From Anastrepha obliqua (taxonomy: Eukaryota > Arthropoda > Insecta > Diptera > Tephritidae), in contig NC_072893.1 in assembly GCF_027943255.1 (NCBI RefSeq), forward strand, positions 31,890,001 through 31,954,000: a stretch of DNA of 64,000 nucleotides, read 5' to 3'. The notes below the pieces were generated by a model that did no database searches, had not been told where the DNA came from, and saw nothing but the letters and a program-made list of their open reading frames with translations. The position numbers were made by a program, and so were the translations under genes. This document shows positions 55,976-64,000 of the stretch, piece by piece; position 1 is the first letter of the stretch; every line of letters begins with the position of its first letter.

Positions 55976-57199
55976 TTAATTTGTATTATTGGAAAAGGCA
56001 ATAACTACAAAAGTTCTTACTGACTAAAACGATAACGTAGATTATAACATTTTGAGAAAAATACGAAACTACCCAACACTCAATAGTTGAGAAAACAAGC
56101 TTTGACTATCAATTATCATAATTGAGCCTTCAAAGAACCAGAATCAATATATTCGGGCACGCCATCTTTTTGAGTGAGCCGCATTATTAATTTACTATTT
56201 CATTTCACCTACACTAATAAAGCTATCTTCATCAGGTTTATGAAATAATTTTTGAATATTCAGCACATTTCAAAATAAAAAGAAGGTTCCTCTCATCAGC
56301 ATCAAATGGCCTGCCCAGTGCTGGTTTTTTAAGCTCCATAAAAATAAAAAATCGTGATATGATAATAAAAAAATGACTTATGACTTACCTGTATTGGCCC
56401 TCCTTCATAGGCATTCGTCTCCTCTCTCCTAATTCGTGTGTGTCCCTCTGTCTTATCTCTTACTAAAAGGCTTAAATGGTCCGGGCACTTCAGTAGAAAG
56501 TCACATCAAGTACTAGCAGCCGATAATAATCACCTTTCAGATAACCCCAGCAGTCAGCTGATAATTAGCGCATATTCCATATATTGTACCTATAAACACA
56601 CATACATGGAAACTATTCGAAATAACTGTTTCCCATAAATGATCCGCTTTACGATTTTTTTATGGAGTGCGTTTTTTATAGTGTGATCGCATTAAATTTT
56701 CAAATGCAAGTTTTCGTTTCGGCAATCGCCACAAAATAGTTCCCGCCTCTCCATCAATAAAAGCGGAATGCTGCCTTATGCGCGCCACAAAGTCTTACCA
56801 GCTCCCTACTTTAATGAGTAATGACCCAAAATAGGTCAATGAAAAAAACTCGTAAATCTTGCCCTCGTTCAATTTACTGCCGCTCATAAAAACAAATTCG
56901 CTTAACTGCTAGAGAGAAATCTAAATACGATCGAGTAAGAAAAGTGCAAAGTATCAAAGCTGGTTATTTTATATCAATCGAACTGCCGATCGATTACAGA
57001 AAATTAATTGCACTTTAACAGCAGCAGCAACAGCAACAGCAACAGCAAAATGTTCATACAAGTTTAAACGACCAGTTGCTGCCAGCTTAAAGACATGTAG
57101 CAACAACAAAAATTTAAATTAAAATAAAACACTAAATAAGTACAAAGAAAAAAATTTAAAAAATGCCATGAGCTGACGATAACTTTCGATCAAACACTA
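55976..57199. other. Spacer with CAG/CAA tract
   Basis: No transposon motif was seen. A (CAGCAA)n-like tract lies at 57020-57048, of a type common in fly untranslated regions and introns. The frame at 56438-56638 lacks features. Confidence 0.45.
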
Positions 57200-57443
57200 A
57201 TGGACCGTACAGTTGCAGAGAAGGCATTATCGCCACCAGCAACAACAAACCAATGCATCGCGTTTGGTTATCATACATCATCTCCTTTACCTAGCCAGCC
57301 AACAAGCAGCGTAGCTGGTGTCAACAACACTTGCAAGTTGCAACACCGCCAAAGTGAACAGTTACAGTCGATTGCTGTTGCCGCTGCCACTACCACAGTC
57401 ACAACATGTGTATGTATGAGTGCGTGCGCGTCGCATGGCACTG
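57200..57443 (+). other. Possible first coding exon with splice donor
   Basis: An ATG at 57200 opens a frame MDRTVAEKALSPPATTNQCI rich in Ser, Thr, Ala and Gln, low-complexity in the manner of fly regulatory proteins. GTAAGC at 57444-57449 follows CTG and matches a donor site. Upstream is a CAG/CAA-rich leader-like region free of transposons. No domain is recognised and the acceptor partner would lie outside the window. It could equally be a chance frame; the unspliced frame runs on to 57538. Confidence 0.28.
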
Positions 57444-57539
57444 GTAAGCGACGCTGCCCGTTGATGGCGAAAGGCGTCTGCTATTGTTTGTGTGGTATTT
57501 GTTATTGTTTTCGTTGGCTTGTTAGGAGCTGCCAGTGAT

Positions 57540-57859
57540 TAACCGGACAACTGGACACAGCGACGTTTTGCACAGGTCGGGCGGTCGAGGAGCAATGGCA
57601 ACCATCAATACTTGTATGGTGTGAAAACACTTTCTAATGGCATTTTAACCAGTTCAAATGTTTGAGAAAATCGAAATAAAAGTAATTATAATAATGAAAA
57701 TGTATGACCACACAAATAATATGCTTTGTAGTAAATACCAGTGCGGTAATAAAATCGTTTAAAAGCATTTAATTCGCTTAAATATGAGGAAGTAAAAATT
57801 AAATAAATCCAAGTTGGTTGCAAGAAAACAAAAATATGTGAAGGAGGTGGATCAAAATG
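57540..57859. other. Spacer, no confident feature
   Basis: Nothing recognised. Confidence 0.5.
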
Positions 57860-58157
57860 AAAAGGGGCGAAATTAAATGAAATGAAGTGGATTGCAAAAT
57901 TTGATGGAATGAAACTAAGTGAGACAAAATAAAATCAAAGAAATTAAAGGAAATAGAATGAAATGAAATGAAAAACTAAAAGATATACAAGGAAATAAAA
58001 TAAATGGAACAAAAATTTTGAAGAAGTGAAAAATTTGGATGAAATTAAATTAGCTTACAGTACATGAAATCAACCTTAATTAAATTAAATTAAAATTAAA
58101 GGAAATGAAATGAAATGAAATAAAATAAAATGAAAATGAAATGAAATTAAATTAAAC
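57860..58157. repeat. Purine-rich (AAATG/ATGAA)n low-complexity tract
   Basis: Runs of GAAATGAAATGAAATGAAA and AAATTAAATTAAA dominate, with occasional GGA interruptions. The tract ends directly at the left terminus of the rosa-type mariner. Confidence 0.75.
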
Positions 58158-58159
58158 TA

Positions 58160-59445
58160 ACCGGTTGTTTTTTAGCTATTATCTTTTTAAACAGTTGGTT
58201 TAAAAAGCTGACGCACGTTTCGTGTGTTGTTTCACTGTCAAACATCTTCAGTTTCGTCTATAATTTAACCATGAATCGTCTTACAAACGAACAACGCTTG
58301 AAAATCATTGAATTTTATTATAAAAATGCGTGTTCTGTTAAGAAAGTTTATCGCGCGCTTCTTCCATTTTATGGTCAGTTTAATCGACCCACTGAAGCGG
58401 CTATTCGAGCTATTGTGACTAAATTTAGAACCAAATTTACATTATTGGATATCAAACCACCAACACACTTACGCATAGTGCGAACTGAAGAAAATATCGC
58501 AGCTGTATCTTCCAGTATTAATGATGACCATCAATTATCGATTCGACGCCGTTCGCAGCAATTGGGCCTCTGTTACTCAACAACGTTTAAAATTTGCGAA
58601 AGGATTAAGGGTGAAGCCTTTCAAAAAAAAGTTGGTGTAAGAAATGAAGCCGAACGACCTACCGCAACGCAGAATTTTTGGGGAATGGGCTCTTGGAAAG
58701 TTGGCCGAAGATCCAATTTTTTATTGAAAAATTGTGTTCAGCGGCGAAGCTCATTTTTGGATAAGCAGAATTATCGATTTTGGAGTGAAGATCAGCCAAA
58801 AGAATTGCAAGAGCTACCAATGGATCCAGAAAAGGTCACAGTTTGGTGCGGTTTATGGGCTGGAGGTATCATTGGTCCGTACTTCTTCAAAGGTGCTGCG
58901 AATCGTAACGTAACTGTGAATGGTGAGCGCTACCGTGAAATGCTATCCAACTTTTTTTTGCCCAAAATGCAAGAGCTTGACTTGCATGACATGTGGTTTC
59001 AGTAAGACGGTGCCACATGCCACACAGCACGAGTAACAATGGACTTGTTGAGAGGCGAGTTCGGTGAACATTTTATTTCACGTTCGGGACCTGTCAATTG
59101 GCCACCCAGATCGTGCGATATAACGCCTTTAGATTATTTTTTGTGGGGCTATGTTAAAGCTCATGTCTATTCAGATAAGCCTGCTTCAATTAATGAATTG
59201 GAAGACAACATTAAAGTATTTATATGTGAGATACCGGCCGAAATATTGGAAAGAGTATGCCAAAATTGGACTAAGCGGATGGACCATTTGAAGCGCAGTC
59301 GCGGTCAACATTTGCATAAAATAATCTTCAAACATTAAATTATATGAACTGTACTACCGATTTAAATAAAAATTACTTGCATTTTTCTGAATTTTACGTG
59401 TGTCTTTTTGAAAAACTTTCGTATAGCTCTTGAAAAATCACCCTT
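58160..59445 (+). mobile_element. Rosa-type (DD41D) mariner, 1286 bp, both ends
   Basis: TA lies at 58158-58159 and 59446-59447. The left end ACCGGTTGTTTTTTAGCTAT and, reversed, the right end AAGGGTGATTTTTCAAGAGC are related but imperfect inverted repeats. Length fits a complete Tc1/mariner element. It is inserted next to the purine-rich tract and before a MITE relic. Confidence 0.82.
58271..59338 (+). pseudogene. DD41D mariner transposase pseudogene
   Basis: Start MNRLTNEQRLKIIEFYYKNA leads into helix-turn-helix DNA-binding text with RSQQLGLCYSTTFKICERIK. Two offsetting frame shifts, near 58655 and 58760, put about 35 residues out of frame. In the shifted frame the text reads RRIFGEWALGKLAEDPIFY then a stop and KIVFSGEAHFW, where Gly replaces the first catalytic Asp. 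Back in frame: EKVTVWCGLWAGGIIGPYFF. A TAA at 59003-59005 replaces Gln in MWFQ-QDGATCH. The second Asp (DGATCH) and third Asp (CDITPLDYFLWGY) are present with 41 residues between them, the DD41D signature. The C-terminus LKRSRGQHLHKIIFKH is complete. Confidence 0.88.
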
Positions 59446-59447
59446 TA

Positions 59448-59823
59448 TTTTTGCTTCCAAAAAATTATTTTTCCGAAAAATTTGCAAATTGTAAATTCAG
59501 ATAGAAAGTAATATCATAAAAAGGATGTGTGCAAAATTTCAGGGAGATCGGTCAATCACTTTTCGAGTTATCGTGTACGCCAATTCGAAAAATATAATTT
59601 TGAGAAAAACGCGTCTAAAGTTTGAATACATGGGAATTCCTCTTCCAGCGCTCGAACGCAAAGAATAGAGTTGTCACGGTTGACGATCTATAATATAAGA
59701 AATATTTAAATTTAAGTTCTAACAATTTTCTGACATATCCTTAAAGGATTATATAAACATTTTATGAAAACAAAAATTTTTTCTTCGAAATTTTACAGGT
59801 ACTCGTATCTGTCCCCTTAAAAA
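59448..59823. mobile_element. TTAA-type MITE relic, one end
   Basis: TTTTGAGAAAAACGCGTCTA and AAGTTTGAATACATGGG near 59600-59632 match the interior of the MITE at 24515-24857. The right side ends CTGTCCCCTTAA (59809-59820 region), like the CCCCTTAA termini elsewhere. The left end is not found, possibly lost where the mariner lies. Confidence 0.6.
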
Positions 59824-60879
59824 ATTGTCAGCAGCAGCAACCAATTGAACGGAATATTTGTTGTTGTTTACCCTTGGTAAAGCTGCGCTTCATTTCTTGT
59901 GTCACAAACACAAATGCCGTTGGTTGACAAAGTTATGGCACCCTAAATTATGAATTAGAACTGAAATAGTACCTTGCACCGAAAAATCAAAACGGAAGCA
60001 GTGAAAGTAAAAAGATTAAACACGCGATGCACTACATTTGTTGAGAACAGTAATTCAACAAAAATAAATAAAGTGACAGCAAAAAATAAAGCTAGGCATA
60101 TTTCCGAAAATAAAGAGTAAAAAAGAGTAAAAAGGTAAAAAAACAAAAAAAAAATAGCATACCACACTTCTAGAATGTTTGTGTGTACCAGTTAGCAAAG
60201 TGTAGAACACAACATTAACAAATTAGCTTTACGTTCTTTGTGCAAAGTAGCTGCGAGTATTACAAATGTTTTTTCCCCCTATTCAAAAAAAGAAGCATCT
60301 GAAACTAAGTAAAGATTTATGACTTCCCTTGAAAAAATATATTGTAGGTCAGCTCGAGTCAACGCAGTAAAAATTTAAATGCTCATATATATAAGTTTGC
60401 ACGACTTAACTGAGGCAAATCTATTAAAAATTGCTCTACTTTTATTTTTATTGCTACTCTCAGGCTTGAATGAGCTGTTAAATATGGCAATTAAAGTTCG
60501 CAGCTAGGCACGATTTAATGCTCTTAAGAGGCGGCGAAAACCTTGGCAATGAAACATTCAAAATTGAAACAAAAAAGTCATGTCACGAGATGGCTTACGG
60601 CTTACGGCTTCATTTTATATATATCTGCATGCCCGAATTCGCATGCTGATACTTTACACTCTTTTTCGTCATTAGCGTGGCAAGTTGAACTTAATTTAAG
60701 AAAGGAAAACAATAATTTAGAGTTGCTATACGCAGCTCTCAGTAAAACAAGTGCGGTGCGCAACTTTTGAAAATAATCAATAAATAGTTTGGCAGTTGTA
60801 TGATGATGGATGCAAACACTTGAGGTAAGGCATAGTTACTTTATTGGAAACTTATCTGGACGTATGCCATTTTAGTTCA
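59824..60879. other. Spacer, no confident feature
   Basis: No element was recognised. The short frame 60543-60770 has no domain. Confidence 0.45.
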
Positions 60880-60985
60880 CTTTAACACTTCCAAATTAAT
60901 GTATGCCCGTCAGCTAGCTCTATCACAATCGGACTGTCAGGCCTAAGGGTGACGGATGGTATCCACTCAACCTAACCTAACCTAA
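60880..60985 (+). mobile_element. LINE 3' tail ending in (CCTAA)n
   Basis: CAATCGGACTGTCAGGCCTA and GGATGGTATCCACTCAACCT are followed by CCTAACCTAACCTAA. Similar AACCTAACCT ends close other LINE tails in this window (30290; compare 22525). No coding part is present. Confidence 0.55.
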
Positions 60986-61404
60986 GCTAGCGCTTGTCCA
61001 CGAAAAACCAGCGACTCCTTTGCAGCTTACAAAATGGTTATGTAATTTATTGCATAAATACCAACGGGTGCGTTTGCTACGGCTGTTAGTTAGAGTCCCG
61101 CATAACGATTCCGGAAAGGATGAGTGCGAAATCGACTTCAATCCAAACTTCCTGAGCAAATATTTTCTACTACGCATAGAACAAATTTCAGAATTGTGGT
61201 GTGCACCTGAAAGATTTGGCATTCTAGTTACCATTTCATTTGAATCATGCGGTGGTAGGCCCTTTGGTGTTGGCACACACGCTCTTAACAAGCGTTCGCA
61301 GTTTCAACTAAAGGACATATTTAACTTGTTTTTGAAAGACACTAAGATTAGACGTATTTTGGGTATGCTCGATGATTTTCTGCTATCGGAAAAACGGACA
61401 AGAA
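60981..61404 (+). other. Unidentified open frame, ~140 codons
   Basis: The frame is open from 60981 and includes KWLCNLLHKYQRVRLLRLLV, VPHNDSGKDECEIDFNPNFL, SKYFLLRIEQISELWCAPER and SCGGRPFGVGTHALNKRSQF, then KDIFNLFLKDTKIRRILGML. It has varied, protein-like composition unlike the T-rich chance frames. No family is recognised. It is bounded by a LINE tail upstream and an antisense LINE downstream, into which the frame runs (to 61613). There is a TTG but no early ATG near its start. It may be part of an unknown element, a gene fragment or an exon. Confidence 0.4.
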
Positions 61405-61790
61405 GTCATCAGGTTTTGGCTATGATTTTTTTTCTCCTTGTTCACTCTTCTCGGGAACATAGCGCCTCGGGAAGGCTCTTCCATCGTAGACGGATCTGTG
61501 CTGTTGTTTTTGCACCGTCCCATGAGATGCCAGCATCTGCTAGTTCGCGCGACATCGACCTTTTCCAAGATCTCTGCTCCCTTGCGGGTTCCAGTTCAGT
61601 GCCATTCTCGTGATGCTGTCTGGTGGTTTTCTCAATGTGTGACCTATCCATCGCCACTTTCTACGTCTAATTTACCTAAGGATAGGTCCTCGTTCGTTAA
61701 TCTCCACAGTACGTCATTACTGATGGTGTTTAGCCAGAATATTCTGAAGATGATGCACAGTAATTTTCCCTTGACCACTAAATTGTAAGT
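61405..61790 (-). mobile_element. RTE-like LINE C-terminus (family of 6.2-7.2 kb)
   Basis: Minus-strand pieces read NTISNDVLWRLTNED, then MAMDRSHIEKTTR (the frame-shifted form of the RRRKWRWIGH.LRK motif) and LEPAREQRSWKRSMSRELAD. AGISWDGAKTTAQIRLRWKS and LPEALCSREE follow, matching ADISWDSAKTTAW in the 7.1 kb copy. The A-rich tail begins near 61435. Confidence 0.78.
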
Positions 61791-61849
<59 letters not shown>

Positions 61850-61857
61850 CTCTCTTT
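61791..61857. repeat. (CT)n microsatellite with CTAT interruptions
   Basis: About 65 bp of TCTCTCTCTC with two TATCTATC interruptions. It lies exactly at the 3' side of the minus-strand LINE at 61858-62280, so it may have grown from that element's (GA)n tail. Confidence 0.9.
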
Positions 61858-62280
61858 GCCTTGTCCATATTTGTGGTCAGCCCTCCTTGCCCTCATGCGC
61901 TATGTTCTTCTGTCATGCATCATCATATTATCAAGGTTCTATTCTCTTATTTCCCGTTGTATCGTATTTAGCCAGGTTGATTGTGGTCTTCTTCTAGTTC
62001 TTGTTGGCTCAGTTATGTTCATGGCGAATTTGACGATGTGGTCTTCGTCTCTATGCATAACGTGTCCGTAAGATCTTATAGCCTGCCTTCTCTCATTTTC
62101 TCTCAGATTGGTGCAAGTTTCATATCTTTTCGTACCTTTATGTTCTTCACTTTATCCACGAGCGTTATTCCTGTTGCCCAGCGAAGCATTTTCATTTCGG
62201 TCACGTGCATCTTCTGGTTGCCGCTTAGTTTGCGCTACCCAACTTTCCTACCGGTACAGCTTTACTGGCCTTTCCCTTAA
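61858..62280 (-). mobile_element. LINE RT C-terminal fragment (no RNase H), possible GA tail
   Basis: Minus-strand reading gives KMHVTEMKMLRWATGITLVD, KVKNIKVRKDMKLAPI, EKMREGRL and then, in another frame, RSYGHVMHRDEDHIVKFAMN. RRRPQSTW follows. M.MLRW..G....D...N..I.....L.PI..K.RE.RL..YGHV.R is the signature after the palm in LINEs without RNase H. It is distinct from the RTE-like family at 6.2 kb and from element B. Confidence 0.72.
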
Positions 62281-62329
62281 TCGTTAATGACATTTTCCTG
62301 GCAATGGAATAAGGAAAAGCCTATGACAA

Positions 62330-62455
62330 GACGAAGATTTGATATAAGTGCAGAGCTTTGGCACAAGTATATTACATCTAAAGGGATTACTCTCGAGGTG
62401 GCAAAGTAGATATTGATGATTAAATAAATTTTTACGAGAAAAATCCATTGTGATA
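62330..62455 (+). mobile_element. Mariner 3' remnant
   Basis: Frame-broken text equivalent to ALWHKYITSKGDYFEGGKVD and IDD runs over ~62350-62430. It resembles the C-terminus WYKCIISHGDYFEGDKIDIN at 40.85 kb. No terminal repeat is recognisable. Confidence 0.6.
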
Positions 62456-62519
62456 TCATACAGAGGAGGAAAAAAAGAAGGAAGAGAACCAAATAGGTAG
62501 GACTAGAGGATGACAACCA

Positions 62520-62890
62520 ACAGTGGTCAATAACATTCATATCAACCGCTTCAAGCTACTAATAAATTTCACCAGATGGGTGATATTCAAACTCGCAATA
62601 GCCGCAGGTGTAGCGAAAAAGTAAGAGGTTAGATGTGTAAATCTTTGCCCGACGAGAGCAGGGCAACTGAGAAGAAGGTGCTGAGATGATTCCACCTCAT
62701 CTTCCAGACAACTTCTGCAAAAACGACTTGAAGCAATTCCAAGTATCATCGCATGGAGGCCTAACGGACATTGTCCTGTAGGGATATCTACCAAATTTGA
62801 TAGCTACAGCTTTACTAGCCCTTGAAATTCCCTCGAGCGCCTCCGATCTACCCCTCGCTAGAAGAATCGCGCGACTTTTCACGTTTACGT
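62520..62890 (-). mobile_element. RNase H LINE C-terminus (family of 51.7-53.2 kb)
   Basis: Minus-strand frame 62537-62794 reads TGQCPLGLHAMILGIASSRF, CRSCLEDEVESSQHLLLSCP and ALVGQRFTHLTSYFFATPAA, ending LVKFISSLKRLI. SCLEDEVESSQHLLLSCPA matches SCMEDEVESSQHRLLNYPA at 52.1 kb. The upstream frame 62697-62882 is the linker after RNase H. The end is intact to its stop. Confidence 0.82.
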
Positions 62891-64000
62891 AAATGCCCTC
62901 GTACGTCAGTCATATGGATTGCCTCATATGCATAAGTATGTGTGTGCATATTTCTCAAATATACTCAGATAAATTAAAGTGCCTTCCTAATTAGCAAATT
63001 TTTATTGAAATTTTTTGTCTCTTTTATTGAATCTTCTGATTTGCATATGACTTCCGAGGCTCAATGAAGAAGACATAGCAGCAGCAACAGAAATTCATTT
63101 GAAATATTCCACTATAATTCAAATGCCAATAATTCGATGGGAACAACTAAAGTAGCAGTTTCACATGTGAGACCGCCAAGCCATTAAGTTACCAACAGGA
63201 AACTCCTAATTTTTAGCTCAATAAATTCGAAAGTGGCGAAAAACTAAAACTTTAAGCTACAATCAATTTTCATTGCTTTCACTTAAAATCGTCACTGAAA
63301 ATTCATGCAAACTACAAAAAATACACCACTTAAAACATGAACATTGAAATGTTACAACTTTTTCAAAAATACAGCACTAAATGTAACACAAAGTGTCACA
63401 GACAGGTGAAAAATTGGCACTAAAATTTTTAATAGGGGACATAAATTTCGTAGATCCTTTTAGCCACAAAACTGTTTTGCGATATTTTTTGGCATATTTG
63501 TTTTTGTATTTGCATTCGTCTGCGCTAATGCATAAATTGTAGAGGACGCACGAGTAGTAAATAATAAATAGTTAGTGGCGCCTTGAAAGGAAAGTGGGCG
63601 GACGAGCATACCAGTGACTCCCATTAGAGTGCCAGTGAACATCAATGATGCGAATCTCGTAAAAATTGGTGAAAATCTGCAGGTAAGGCATACGTTCGTG
63701 GCCGCTGGCACGACAAAAAAAATTAAGTGAATTAGGCGGCTGCTAGGACAATGAAGCGAATGGAAGCTTCTTTCGAAAAAATTTAGCTAGGGAACTACTG
63801 TAAGCGCAAAATTTCGCACATATCATCGAGATGATTTAATTGAAGCAGTAGAAAAACCTCTAGTAATTTGGATAGAGGGCAATAGTGAAAAAATACCCGT
63901 AAATCCTACTTCGATAAGGTACAGAGCGCTCAATATTTAGAGCTCTTTAAAGAAAAGGAACAAACTCCATCTACCAATAAATTTAGTGCAAGCAAGGGAA
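62891..64000. other. Unique-looking spacer to window end
   Basis: No transposon motif or RNA gene was recognised. The minus-strand frame 63460-63711 (MPAATNVCLTCRFSPIFTRF at its start) is short and unassigned. Confidence 0.5.

Noticed and set aside
60968..60985. Interstitial telomere repeat
   Set aside because: Only about three CCTAA units, located at a LINE tail; better explained as LINE 3' sequence.

Overview
The window looks like non-coding DNA from a higher dipteran, most likely a tephritid-like fruit fly. The reasons are very AT-rich spacer with CA/TG and CAA/CAG microsatellites, no bacterial-type gene packing, a DD41D 'rosa-type' mariner (a group first described from Ceratitis rosa), and many fly-type RNase H-bearing LINEs. 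The family assignment is inference; 'insect, probably Diptera' is firmer. No intact protein-coding gene, tRNA, rRNA or CRISPR array was found. Almost every long reading frame is a piece of a transposable element or falls in a tandem repeat.

Layout. 1-4 kb: AT-rich spacer, a degenerate ~125-170 bp tandem array and 1.7 kb of degenerate TTTGATC heptamers. 4.6-13.2 kb: LINE remnants, a hAT-type foldback MITE (5041-5479), a LINE nested in another LINE with target duplications (8.6-10.05 kb), and a LINE split by a ~700 bp MITE (11.4-13.15 kb). 15.6-16.7 kb: ten units of a ~105 bp satellite. 17-22.5 kb: mariner, LINE and SINE remnants. 22.7-24.06 kb: a complete-ended hAT element whose ends are built from ~39 bp tandem repeats. 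24.5-28.5 kb: a TTAA-flanked MITE, a deletion-derivative rosa-type mariner, and a mariner interrupted by a second TTAA MITE. 32.1-33.3 kb: a ~53 bp satellite. 34.7-39.8 kb: SINEs, R1-like and I-like LINEs. 40.3-44.4 kb: several mariners, one with both ends and a short LINE tail inserted. 45-53.2 kb: a run of RNase H LINE fragments in both orientations and a second tRNA-like SINE. 53.2-55.3 kb: a CR1/Jockey-type LINE cut in its reverse-transcriptase domain by a full-length mariner. 58.16-59.45 kb: a nearly full-length rosa-type mariner. 60.9-62.9 kb: LINE and mariner tails around one unidentified reading frame.

The unit of biology is therefore a nested graveyard of parasitic elements, in which insertion order can be read from target-site duplications. 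Non-autonomous elements (MITEs, SINEs, deletion derivatives) sit beside relatives of the transposases that could have moved them. Three places hint at host sequence: a 27 bp putative microexon (44587-44613), an open frame ending at a good splice donor (57200-57443), and an unassigned frame (60981-61404). The window may be a large intron or an intergenic/heterochromatic stretch. Family names rest on motif recognition by eye; no database search was run.
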